DNA from: CAG-390 sp964579135
GTDB lineage: Bacteria; Bacillota; Clostridia; Oscillospirales; CAG-272
Reading direction: 5' to 3'
Length of the DNA stretch: 45,320 bases
NCBI GenBank assembly: GCA_964579135.1
Contig: CAZOFD010000012.1
Coordinates: 1 to 45,320 of the forward strand
Shown here: positions 30,376 through 37,126 of the stretch, piece after piece
How positions within the stretch are numbered: position 1 is the first letter of the stretch
Layout of the letters: the number at the start of each line of letters is the position of its first letter
Translations under genes and position numbers: made by a program
The notes under the pieces: generated by a model
The model's database searches: none
The model's input: only the letters and a program-made list of their open reading frames with translations
What the model was told of the DNA's origin: nothing

Positions 30376-30582
30376 TTAATCTTCGATATATTCCGAAGCG
30401 TCCTCCGCATTCATCATCTGCGGAGTTATGCGCCCCTTCGTACGCTCGTAATACTGCACGTTGTTTCGAAGCATAAAAAGGAATTGATTGTTAACGCTTC
30501 TCCCCTCCGCCTTTGATATTATAAGGAGTTTTTTCATCATCTCCTCCGAAAGTTTTACCTCGACTTTATATCCGTTTTTCAT
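30376..30582 (-). CDS. Small Arc-type ribbon-helix-helix protein
   Basis: The 68-residue protein begins with a short beta strand (YKVEVKLSEEMMKKL), followed by two helices (LLIISKAEGRSVNNQFLFMLRNNVQYYERT). This is the layout of Arc/MetJ-type DNA-binding proteins and antitoxins. A GTG at 30591 is in frame, but the ATG at 30582 is better placed behind AAGGGTGAGA. It lies just after the solute-binding-protein gene and probably shares its transcript. No toxin gene is adjacent, so an antitoxin role is not supported. Confidence 0.72.
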   Translation of the reverse strand: MKNGYKVEVKLSEEMMKKLLIISKAEGRSVNNQFLFMLRNNVQYYERTKGRITPQMMNAEDASEYIED

Positions 30583-30611
30583 CTTTCTCACCCTTTTTAT
30601 TTATTTCGGAG

Positions 30612-32045
30612 TTATTCCGCTCCCTGCCAATGCTTCAGATCGTTTTTCACTATCGACGCCATATCCGATACAAGGGCGATCCTATCGTCCACCCACTTAC
30701 CCTCGGCAAGCACGTCGCCTATCGAAAAGCCGCGGCTCAGACCGTCGTCAATAAGTTCGTCGAGAAGTCCCCAAGCCGTATATAAACTCGCCCCCTCGAA
30801 TCGCCGCGAATCAACGATCGTTTGGACAAGACTCCGTTGCTCCGTCTCGCTGACAAAAGCTCCGGCTCCTATACGGGAATTTACGAATGCTTCCCCGATA
30901 CCCTCGGATTCCGCGGCAAGCGTGCCGATAACGCGCACCGCAAGTTTTATAGTTTGGCTGCCCCTCGGTACCGCGAAAACGGGGCAACGCGAAACGTCCG
31001 CTGCCGAAACGTATTCGTCCTGCTCTCGCGAAAGCTTCGGCATAGGCAGAAAAACGCCGTCGCCTATATCGTAACTAAGATCGCAAAACGAAAAAAGAGT
31101 TTGCGCCTCGCCGTCGCTCGCCGCGGATACGAGCGATAGCGCCGCCGTATACGCCGTGGCAAAATCGGCGTTTTTGATATTCGCAAAAGGAAGATCGTCG
31201 CCGTCCTTTTTAAATATATTGCCGCCGACGCCGTTAAGCATCGCAAGACGCGTCGCCTTGCCACCGGATATCTCTATGCCCAGCGCATACTTTTCTTTCA
31301 CCCGCAAAACCGTTTCAACCGTAAGATTGCCCGCAAGCGCGACTTGCGCCATATCGTCGCCCCCGGTCTGTCTGCCGTCGGGATAATACGCCAGCGCACC
31401 CGCCGACGAATATACGGATGCAAACGCATCGCAAAAAGCATAATACACGCCTCCGCCGAACGATATATCGGTATTCAGCACGGAGATATCGGTGAGTGTG
31501 CCGATCGTTCCCCTATCGTTCTCCTCCTTCAATTCTCCCGACATATCGTCAAGCAAAGCGTCGCAAAGCAGCTTCGCGGCGGCATCCTGAGATCTCAGCA
31601 AAAGCAAGTCGTACCCCGTTTTACCCGCCGCGCGAAGATTTTTTACTTCATTATATATATCCGCACACTCGCGCGTTTCTATCTTTAAACCGTATATGCG
31701 AGAAAGCCTTTCGTTGCGGTTTGCCGTGGCGGAAGCAACGTTCGAATCGTCGTCCGCAGTCAGGGCGCTGCAGAGCCCGACGTCGCAAAGAACGGTAACC
31801 TCGGTCGCGGGCAAAACGTTGTTTCCGTCGCCGAATAAGCTCGATTCGGAACGCGACGACGTAGCGTTGTCGCCGCCTGCCGAAAATACGGGACGTTCGT
31901 TTTCATCGCCTAATACGTTAAAAGCGCACGATTGAGCAAAAACAGATGTAATTATAAGGAAAAATAGCAATAAAGTGACACCGAATGTGTGAACAATTGG
32001 CTCCTCGCTCCTTATTTTGCATTTTTTTCCGTTTTTTCTTTTCAT
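30612..32045 (-). CDS. Secreted/lipid-anchored solute-binding-like protein
   Basis: The 477-residue protein has a basic start, a hydrophobic signal segment (about 20-38) and AQSC at 38-41, which is an imperfect lipobox. A Ser/Asn/Gly-rich linker is followed by a two-lobed alpha/beta protein of the type seen in family 1 extracellular solute-binding proteins (LRAAGKTGYDLLLLRSQDAAAKLL, DGVFLPMPKLSREQ, repeated short alpha/beta units). No ABC permease or ATPase gene is nearby, so it is an orphan and the ligand is unknown. The start has CGGAGAA upstream. It lies 85 bp downstream of alr on the same strand, so an operon with alr is possible. Confidence 0.72.
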   Translation of the reverse strand: MKRKNGKKCKIRSEEPIVHTFGVTLLLFFLIITSVFAQSCAFNVLGDENERPVFSAGGDNATSSRSESSLFGDGNNVLPATEVTVLCDVGLCSALTADDDSNVASATANRNERLSRIYGLKIETRECADIYNEVKNLRAAGKTGYDLLLLRSQDAAAKLLCDALLDDMSGELKEENDRGTIGTLTDISVLNTDISFGGGVYYAFCDAFASVYSSAGALAYYPDGRQTGGDDMAQVALAGNLTVETVLRVKEKYALGIEISGGKATRLAMLNGVGGNIFKKDGDDLPFANIKNADFATAYTAALSLVSAASDGEAQTLFSFCDLSYDIGDGVFLPMPKLSREQDEYVSAADVSRCPVFAVPRGSQTIKLAVRVIGTLAAESEGIGEAFVNSRIGAGAFVSETEQRSLVQTIVDSRRFEGASLYTAWGLLDELIDDGLSRGFSIGDVLAEGKWVDDRIALVSDMASIVKNDLKHWQGAE

Positions 32046-32059
32046 TTTTCTCCGATTCC

Positions 32060-32088
32060 TTGACTTTTTTTTGGCTTTCCTGTATTAT
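32060..32088 (+). promoter_or_regulatory. Promoter-like sequence antisense to the alr operon
   Basis: TTGACT (32060-32065), a 17-bp spacer and TATTAT (32083-32088) on the plus strand. It points into the 3' end of alr, opposite to all genes here. It could drive an antisense RNA or be fortuitous in an AT-rich gap. Confidence 0.3.
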
Positions 32089-32130
32089 GATTACCGACTT
32101 AAGCCAAAAGCGCGGCAAACCCTGTCGGTT

Positions 32131-33312
32131 TTACACCGGAATACGCAAAACACGCGCGCTGACTGCATTGAGGCACTCGTGATTTATGGTGTGGGCGCGT
32201 CTTGCAAGATCGGCAAGCTGATCCCCGTACCCTATAAGCACGGCGACGTCGCCCGCCTTGACAGTACCGACGTCCGTCACGTCAATCATACACTGATCCA
32301 TACAGATCCTGCCGACGACGGGGGCATAGCCCTTTAATTCGCCGTCCTCGCCGACAACGGCAACTTTCGCGCCTCGGTAAACGCGCATATAGCCGTCGGC
32401 ATAGCCTACGCCGAGAGACGCGATCACCCGAGGGACGTCCGCGAAATATTCGCCGCCGTAACTGACACTCTCTCCGGGGCGCAAAGCGTGCACTTGGGTT
32501 ATCTTCGTTTTGAGCCTCATAACCGGCGCAAGTCCGATCGGTCGCTCCGCGCAGGGCTCCGCCCCGTCGTAGAGAGAGATACCGAGCCGGCAACCGTCGG
32601 CATGATATTCGGGATAGCGAACAGTACCGGCACTGTTGCAAAGATGAACGTACGGCAGCTCCGTTCCGAGCGCGCGTATTTTCTCGCACGCTTTGAAAAA
32701 GCGTTCCGCTTGGCGGTGCGTGGCAAGTCTGCCCTCGTCGCTCGGGTCGTCGGCTTTATAAAAATGCGTGAACGCGCCCTCGATTGAAACTCCGCCTTTT
32801 TCTCTTATCTCGCGCACCGCAGCCGCGGTCTCTTCCGCATCATCGTCGCACTGCGCGGGGAACCCTATCCTGTTCATTCCGGTATTCAACTTAAGGTGCA
32901 CACGCACGCGCTCGCCGCAAGGGGCGCTTTCGGCAAGTGCTATCCCGTGCTCTTTTGAAACGCAGGCGGTTATCAGGTCGTACTTAACGAGCAAAGGCGC
33001 CGCTTGCGGATCGGTATACCCGAGGATGAGCAGTTTCGGCTTTGCGCCGAGATCGGTGCAAAAATTGCGCATAGCTATCGCCTCCTCGAGACAGGCGACC
33101 GCAAAAAAACGACACCCCTCGCGAAGAAAAGCCTCCGCACAGATCTCCGCCCCGTGACCGTACGCCTCAGCTTTGAGGACCGCGATCGGCTCGGAGCCCG
33201 TTTCTTCGGCACAGGAGGCAAGTGCCCTGTAATTGCCGACCAATGCCCCCATATCTATCTCCGCCCACGTTCTGAGCGGGATATCCGAGGGAAAATCAGA
33301 ATAAGTTCTCAT
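32131..33312 (-). CDS. alr: Alanine racemase
   Basis: The PLP enzyme interconverts L- and D-alanine for peptidoglycan, and in spores it modulates alanine-triggered germination. The 393-residue protein has the PLP lysine K47 in VLKAEAYGHGA (the usual Asp or Asn after KA is Glu here). LKLNTGMNRIGF and the catalytic tyrosine in ESVSYGGEYFA (near 275) are also present. The C-terminal beta domain contains VVGRICMDQCMIDVT. A near-consensus sigma-A promoter lies upstream, suggesting vegetative expression. It is divergent from the GerS-like/SleB-like pair. Confidence 0.96.
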   Translation of the reverse strand: MRTYSDFPSDIPLRTWAEIDMGALVGNYRALASCAEETGSEPIAVLKAEAYGHGAEICAEAFLREGCRFFAVACLEEAIAMRNFCTDLGAKPKLLILGYTDPQAAPLLVKYDLITACVSKEHGIALAESAPCGERVRVHLKLNTGMNRIGFPAQCDDDAEETAAAVREIREKGGVSIEGAFTHFYKADDPSDEGRLATHRQAERFFKACEKIRALGTELPYVHLCNSAGTVRYPEYHADGCRLGISLYDGAEPCAERPIGLAPVMRLKTKITQVHALRPGESVSYGGEYFADVPRVIASLGVGYADGYMRVYRGAKVAVVGEDGELKGYAPVVGRICMDQCMIDVTDVGTVKAGDVAVLIGYGDQLADLARRAHTINHECLNAVSARVLRIPV

Positions 33313-33396
33313 TTTTCACCGTTTCCGTTTTGCATATGATTTCGTTGCTTGCGCAGCCGTCGCATAGGCAGACCGCACCGCTTCTTTTCGGCTTCA

Positions 33397-33425
33397 ATTA
33401 TAGCATAACTTCGCGTTTCTTGCAA
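33397..33425 (-). promoter_or_regulatory. Sigma-A promoter for alr
   Basis: On the minus strand: TTGCAA (33425-33420), a 17-bp spacer, TATAAT (33402-33397). The leader to the alr start is about 78 nt. The -35 is the same hexamer as in the rimP promoter. Confidence 0.8.
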
Positions 33426-33441
33426 TATAATTTATCAAGCG

Positions 33442-33495
33442 GGCGGAAAACGCAACGGTGTTGCCGCCGTTTTCGCCGCTCGAAGCAATAGCGGC
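33442..33495 (+). other. Hairpins ahead of the GerS-like gene
   Basis: GGCGGAAAACG (33442-33452) can pair with CGTTTTCGCC (33468-33477) with one bulge, around an inner CAAC/GTTG pair. GCCGCT (33475-33480) can pair with AGCGGC (33490-33495); the two structures overlap by three bases. No vegetative promoter for the plus-strand gene was found here, which would fit a sporulation sigma factor, but I could not identify sigma-G or sigma-E boxes. Confidence 0.35.
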
Positions 33496-33523
33496 AAATG
33501 CCCTATAAACGCGGAGGCACGAT

Positions 33524-34096
33524 ATGCGCACGCTCTTCTCCCCCGGCAAAAGGCTCGAATATTTATCGTTTTTTTGCATTTTGGCAATCTCGCTTACCTG
33601 CTTTGCCTCCTGCCGCACAGGCGGCGGCGATTACTTTTCTTGGCAAAACGCGAGTGCGTGTGCGGAAATATCGGGCACGATCTGCGGGGTAGAATTTTGT
33701 GCCGACGTTACTCTCGGAGCAAAGTACGCAGACGGTGAACGCGATTTCGTTATGGTTTATCGAAAACCCGACGTTCTGCAAGATCTTACCGTCAAATGCG
33801 AGGGCGGAATCGTAAAAGTCGAGAACGACGAGTTCGAGGCGGGCGGCGCGGGAGCCGAATTTTTGTCCCTGCCCGCACGGGCGTTTGCCGTTTTCGGAGT
33901 TGCGTCAAACGTCAGACAAGAGAAAGAAAACGGTACGACGTTGACCGTTTACGAAGTTACGGACAATAACCTCGGCGCAACCGTTGCGCTTGACGCAAAC
34001 GGGACCCCACGTAAAATAACCCTCCGTCTCAACGACGGCAGAGAAGCGGAAATATCCGTAAATAAATACCTCGCGTATCCCGCTCCCACGCCCTGA
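33524..34096 (+). CDS. Lipoprotein, GerS-like (LolA-like fold) candidate
   Basis: The 190-residue protein has a basic start, a hydrophobic signal (about 14-29) and FASC, a plausible lipobox with Cys near 30. The mature part is a run of beta strands (YRKPDVLQDLTVKCEGGIVKV, FLSLPARAFAVFG, TPRKITLRLNDGREAEISV) typical of LolA-like sheets. The pattern resembles GerS of C. difficile, the lipoprotein partner of CwlD needed for cortex muramic-lactam formation and germination. In C. difficile gerS is also adjacent to an alanine racemase gene; here alr is divergent. Identity is inferred from fold pattern, size and context, not from strong sequence match. GGAGG lies 6 nt before the ATG. The SleB-like gene follows after 32 nt. 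Confidence 0.6.
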   Translation: MRTLFSPGKRLEYLSFFCILAISLTCFASCRTGGGDYFSWQNASACAEISGTICGVEFCADVTLGAKYADGERDFVMVYRKPDVLQDLTVKCEGGIVKVENDEFEAGGAGAEFLSLPARAFAVFGVASNVRQEKENGTTLTVYEVTDNNLGATVALDANGTPRKITLRLNDGREAEISVNKYLAYPAPTP

Positions 34097-34128
34097 GCGC
34101 GGCGTGATACGCGAAGAAAGGTTCATAC

Positions 34129-35172
34129 GTGTTTTTTAAAAAGCAATTATTATCAACACTTTTGGCTATGATATTGGCACTCGGGTTCGTTACCGGGATA
34201 ACACCGTCAAAAGGAGCCACGCCTCCTTTGGCGGATAACGTTGCGGACGCAAACGAAAGCCGGTCGCAAAGCACCGTCAACGGGTCAAACTCCTCCGTGA
34301 ACGGCTCGCTCTCCTCGTCACCGAGCGACAATTCCGACGTCATCGTCGAGATAGGGACACTTTTCGGCAGTTCAAAAAAGCCCGACGCGGAAACGAACGC
34401 CTCGCAAACGGAGACAGCGGGAGGCAACGGGAACGCAAGCGACGATTCGCTTTCCGAGCTCGAGCTTCCGTCGTATCCCGCCGGAGCGCAATATATTTGC
34501 ACCTACGTTAACGGCAGAACTTTGCCGTACGCTTTCGCCGCTTGGGTAGGCGACGTTATATACCTGCCCGTAAAAGGCTTTTGCGATATCCTCGGCGGCA
34601 ACGTAAACGCCGACGTCGGAGACCCGTATATAGAATCAAACGGCAGATATATCCCCCTTTCCTCGAGCGATCAAGGCGTTAAGGTGGAAGATTTCGGCGG
34701 GGTAATTTGCGCGAGCGCAGAGGCGCTGGTATCCGCCGCGGGAATACGTATGTTTATAAACGACGGCGCCCTTTGCATCGCGGGAGCGCCCACATTCCCG
34801 ACCGCCGACGAAACTTACGACCAAAAAGATCTTTATTGGCTCTCTCATATAATAAGTGCCGAGTCGGGTCTCGAGCCTATGGAGGGGCAGCTCGCCGTCG
34901 GCGCGGTCGTGCTTAATCGCGTAAAAAGCGAACTGTTCCCAAGCAGCATATATTCCGTTATTTTTCAACAAAACCAATTCAGCCCCGCGGCAAGCGGCGG
35001 AATATACAAAGAGCCGAAAAGCTCATCCGTCATCGCGGCAAAACTTTGTCTCGAGGGCTTTTCGCTGTCCGACGACATACTGTTCTTTTTCAACCCGTCG
35101 GTCGCTGCGGGAACGTGGATAAAAACGCGACAATACGTAATGACGATAGGCGGGCACGATTTTTACGCATAA
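34129..35172 (+). CDS. SleB-type spore-cortex/cell-wall hydrolase
   Basis: The 347-residue protein has a signal peptide (about 1-30), a Ser/Asn/Thr-rich linker (about 35-115) and a copper-amine-oxidase-like stalk domain (about 120-215). It ends in a SleB/CwlJ hydrolase domain (about 230-347), with ESGLEPMEGQLAVGAVVLNRV, NQFSP and FFFNP...WIKTR. The likely catalytic glutamate is E245. Family members are lytic transglycosylases that degrade muramic-lactam-containing spore cortex, or related wall hydrolases. The start is GTG with AGAAAGG upstream. It follows the GerS-like lipoprotein gene, and no ypeB is present. A germination role is likely but inferred; a vegetative wall role is possible. Confidence 0.85.
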   Translation: MFFKKQLLSTLLAMILALGFVTGITPSKGATPPLADNVADANESRSQSTVNGSNSSVNGSLSSSPSDNSDVIVEIGTLFGSSKKPDAETNASQTETAGGNGNASDDSLSELELPSYPAGAQYICTYVNGRTLPYAFAAWVGDVIYLPVKGFCDILGGNVNADVGDPYIESNGRYIPLSSSDQGVKVEDFGGVICASAEALVSAAGIRMFINDGALCIAGAPTFPTADETYDQKDLYWLSHIISAESGLEPMEGQLAVGAVVLNRVKSELFPSSIYSVIFQQNQFSPAASGGIYKEPKSSSVIAAKLCLEGFSLSDDILFFFNPSVAAGTWIKTRQYVMTIGGHDFYA

Positions 35173-35432
35173 GCGGAAGTCGCGCCGACGCAGATACGAA
35201 CGTAACGACGCCCGAAAACCATCGTCCGTCGCCGACGCAACGTCGCAAAAAGCTCTGTATTGCCGAGGGAAATATAATTTCGCGCCTTAAGGAGCCGCTG
35301 CTGTCGCAAGCGGCGAAGCAGTGCGGCGTAACCGAAGCGGCAAAAACCGAAGATCAAACGAAACGGGCAGCCTGCGGGACAATTATCGAAAGCCGTCGTA
35401 AAGTTTGAACCGATTTATTATTAATACCGCGG
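35173..35432. other. Intergenic stretch after sleB-like gene, nothing certain
   Basis: From the sleB-like stop to the next start (35173-35531) I can support only a terminator-like hairpin and a promoter, listed separately. An open frame ends at 35408 but starts inside sleB and has no ribosome site or recognisable homology. Confidence 0.4.
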
Positions 35433-35465
35433 CAGCCCGAACGAAAAACGTTCGGGCTGTTATTG
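35433..35465 (+). terminator. Terminator-like hairpin after the sleB-like gene
   Basis: CAGCCCGAACG (35433-35443) pairs perfectly with CGTTCGGGCTG (35449-35459) around AAAAA. The following TTATTG is a poor T-run, so termination may be incomplete. Confidence 0.6.
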
Positions 35466-35491
35466 CGTATACGGTATTTTCATGCTATACT
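35463..35491 (+). promoter_or_regulatory. Sigma-A promoter for the small membrane protein gene
   Basis: TTGCGT (35463-35468), a 17-bp spacer and TATACT (35486-35491), about 40 bp before the start codon at 35532. Confidence 0.6.
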
Positions 35492-35531
35492 TATTATAGA
35501 TATCAATAAAATAATTGCAGAGGTTTTCGAT

Positions 35532-35852
35532 ATGGCACGATTTATCTGGGCGGCTGTTTGCGGCGTTTTTGCACTTGCTTGTCTGATTATAAGTATTACG
35601 TCATTCAAAGAAAAAGGCTTTCTTTTCAACAATGCTTATATTTGGGCATCCGAGCGGGAACGGCAAAAAATGGATAAGAGGCCGCATTATCGTCAATCCG
35701 CGATTGCCTTTGCTTTATGTGCGGCGGTTTTTGTATTTATGGCACTTGAATGCGTTTTGCTCACCGGTTGGCTCTGGTTGCTTGTCGTGGCAACGGCAAT
35801 TGCGGTGCTTATATACGCCGTTGTTTCTTCCGTAAAAGATCAGACAAAATAA
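35532..35852 (+). CDS. Small membrane protein, DUF3784-like
   Basis: The 106-residue protein has one N-terminal membrane helix, a polar middle (NNAYIWASERERQKMDKRPHYRQSA) and two more hydrophobic segments (AIAFALCAAVFVFMALE and LLVVATAIAVLIYAVVSS). The pattern resembles DUF3784 proteins of Clostridia. The frame is open from 35463, but the ATG at 35532 with AGAGG upstream fits better. The gene is more AT-rich than the main operons. It is directly followed by a candidate structured RNA. Confidence 0.65.
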   Translation: MARFIWAAVCGVFALACLIISITSFKEKGFLFNNAYIWASERERQKMDKRPHYRQSAIAFALCAAVFVFMALECVLLTGWLWLLVVATAIAVLIYAVVSSVKDQTK

Positions 35853-35869
35853 GTTGCGTCGAAATACCG

Positions 35870-36064
35870 ACCGAATAAAGGGCGAGCTTCTGTGCTCTCG
35901 GCAAGAGTAGGTGTATACTGTCGGCGAAACGCCCGAGCCGAGCTTAATTTCCGGCGCCGGGAAGACCGTTCGATATGAGAGAGCGCCGGCGCTTCGTTCC
36001 GTCAAGGCTCTCCCGTCGCAACTGAAGCAATTGTCCCATACGGACTCGCCCGCGACAAGCGCGA
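35870..36064 (+). ncRNA. Candidate structured non-coding RNA, possibly raiA-like
   Basis: Between the DUF3784-like and GNAT genes is a dense set of complementary segments. GGGCGAG (35880-35886) and CTCGCCC (36045-36051) would close the whole element. Local hairpins are CTCT/AGAG (35895/35904), GGCG-AAA-CGCC (35923-35933) and GTCC/GGAC (36033/36042). CCGGCGC (35951-35957) pairs with GCGCCGG (35983-35989). GAGAGC (35979) and GCTCTC (36007) offer an alternative. GTCGC (36015-36019) and GCGAC (36052-36056) would cross the closing helix as a pseudoknot. The antisense frame resembles conceptual ORFs that I recall from many Firmicutes genomes, which is typical of conserved RNA rather than protein. 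Size and neighbours suggest a raiA-type RNA, but this is from memory and not verified. The strand is chosen by the neighbours. Confidence 0.5.
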
Positions 36065-36107
36065 AACACAAAGCTTATAAACAAGAACGTATAAGAAGCG
36101 TAAAAAT

Positions 36108-36719
36108 ATGAATGCCGATTTCGGAATAAGAGGAAAAGTTATAGAAACGGAAAGGCTCGTTCTCAGGTCGTTCAAACAAACGGATTTGGATGACTTCTAC
36201 GAGTATGCTTCTGTCGACGGCGTCGGTGAGATGGCAGGGTGGAAACGTCATAAAAATATTGACGAATCTCAAAACGTTATAAAATCCTTTATCTCCGAGG
36301 ATAAGGTGTTTGCAATTTGCCTTAAAAAAAGCAACAAAGTGATCGGCTCCGTCGGAATAGAAAAATACGGGTTGGAAGACGCTTTAACGGAATTCGGGGA
36401 TTATTACGGCAGAGAACTCGGATATGTTTTGAGTAAGGATTATTGGGGACGCGGACTTATGCCCGAAGCCGTAAATGCGATTAAAGATTATTTGTTCGAC
36501 GAATTGGATTATGATTTTCTGATTTGCGGTTACTTTAATTTCAACGAACAATCAAAACGAGTTCAGATAAAATGCGGCTTCATACCATATCGTTCGCTTA
36601 TTATGACAATGCAAACGGGGACAAAAGAACGAGGTACGTTGACGTTGTTGACGAATCCCAATAAGAATATTAAATTGGTTTTTTCACACCCTGAAACCTT
36701 AATTTACGAAAATCGGTAA
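36108..36719 (+). CDS. GNAT acetyltransferase (RimJ/RimL type)
   Basis: The 203-residue protein has the standard GNAT layout: ETERLVLRSFKQTDLDDFYEY at the start, strand VIGSVGIEKYG, acetyl-CoA loop ELGYVLSKDYWGRGLMPEAV, and the later NEQSKRVQIKCGFI. This subfamily N-acetylates amino groups of ribosomal proteins, peptides or small molecules such as antibiotics. The substrate is not predictable. Codon use is clearly more AT-rich than in the housekeeping operons, which suggests more recent acquisition. Five bases before its stop a 55-bp sequence begins that recurs after the assembly gap; its terminator lies across that junction. Confidence 0.88.
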   Translation: MNADFGIRGKVIETERLVLRSFKQTDLDDFYEYASVDGVGEMAGWKRHKNIDESQNVIKSFISEDKVFAICLKKSNKVIGSVGIEKYGLEDALTEFGDYYGRELGYVLSKDYWGRGLMPEAVNAIKDYLFDELDYDFLICGYFNFNEQSKRVQIKCGFIPYRSLIMTMQTGTKERGTLTLLTNPNKNIKLVFSHPETLIYENR

Positions 36720-36769
36720 ATTCAGGTTTTATGAACCGAGCATAACAACCAAACGGCGAAAAAGAGACC
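36715..36769 (+). repeat. Left copy of a perfect 55-bp duplication at the gap
   Basis: The 55 bases ending the left side of the N-run are identical to the 55 bases that begin the right side (36870-36924). The copy includes the stop codon of the acetyltransferase and ends in GAGACC. Confidence 0.97.
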
Positions 36770-36869
36770 NNNNNNNNNNNNNNNNNNNNNNNNNNNNNNN
36801 NNNNNNNNNNNNNNNNNNNNNNNNNNNNNNNNNNNNNNNNNNNNNNNNNNNNNNNNNNNNNNNNNNNNN
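36770..36869. other. Assembly gap of 100 N
   Basis: Exactly 100 undetermined bases join two contigs whose ends are identical over 55 bp. The gap is therefore probably an overlap that was not merged. The open frame crossing it (36729-36932, minus) is an artefact. Confidence 0.97.
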
Positions 36870-36924
36870 GGTAAATTCAGGTTTTATGAACCGAGCATAA
36901 CAACCAAACGGCGAAAAAGAGACC
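36870..36924 (+). repeat. Right copy of the 55-bp duplication
   Basis: Identical to 36715-36769. It continues directly into the arm of a terminator (GAGACCGCC...), so the right copy looks like the natural continuation of the acetyltransferase 3' end. Confidence 0.97.
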
Positions 36925-36967
36925 GCCCGCAAATCGCAACGTTGCGATAAGTCGGCGGTCTTTTTAT
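36919..36967 (+). terminator. Terminator of the acetyltransferase gene
   Basis: AGACCGCC and GGCGGTCT form the outer stem, an inner TCGCAACGTTGCGA palindrome fills the loop, and TTTTTA follows. It becomes adjacent to the acetyltransferase stop if the duplicated 55 bp are collapsed. Confidence 0.8.
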
Positions 36968-36977
36968 GCCGCTTATA

Positions 36978-37016
36978 AAAACCGCATCCGCATAATTCGT
37001 ATGCGGATGCGGTTTT
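36978..37016. terminator. Terminator for the minus-strand HD gene
   Basis: AAAACCGCATCCGCATA (36978-36994) pairs with TATGCGGATGCGGTTTT (37000-37016) around ATTCG. On the minus strand it is followed by TTTTATAA. It lies about 110 bp past the HD gene stop, and no other gene is seen between. Confidence 0.8.
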
Positions 37017-37126
37017 GCAACGCTTTCCCTATAATCCGAGTTTTTGCGAATATTCTTTTCGTCCGCTTATTAACGTATCCGGTTTGCGTTTCCTCGCGCA
37101 TCACAGATGCGCCGGTCCGGCACCCG

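Noticed and set aside
30376..30582. Toxin-antitoxin module
   Set aside because: The small protein looks like a ribbon-helix-helix factor, but the neighbouring gene encodes a large secreted binding-like protein and not a toxin.
35046..35408. Plus-strand 120-residue frame starting inside the sleB-like gene
   Set aside because: It begins within another gene in a different frame, has no ribosome site, and shows no homology I recognise.
35715..36071. Minus-strand open frame of 118 residues across the DUF3784-like gene end and the intergenic region
   Set aside because: No ribosome site, and it overlaps a real gene. The sequence is better explained as the complement of a conserved structured RNA.
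35911..36111. Plus-strand 66-residue open frame ahead of the acetyltransferase
   Set aside because: No ribosome site or recognisable fold, and it coincides with the structured RNA candidate.
36715..36924. 55-bp direct repeats as a mobile-element or attachment-site signature
   Set aside because: Both copies abut an exact 100-N scaffold gap and no recombinase or element is present. An unmerged assembly overlap explains it better.
36729..36932. Open frame crossing the N-run
   Set aside because: Created by undetermined bases and the duplicated contig ends.
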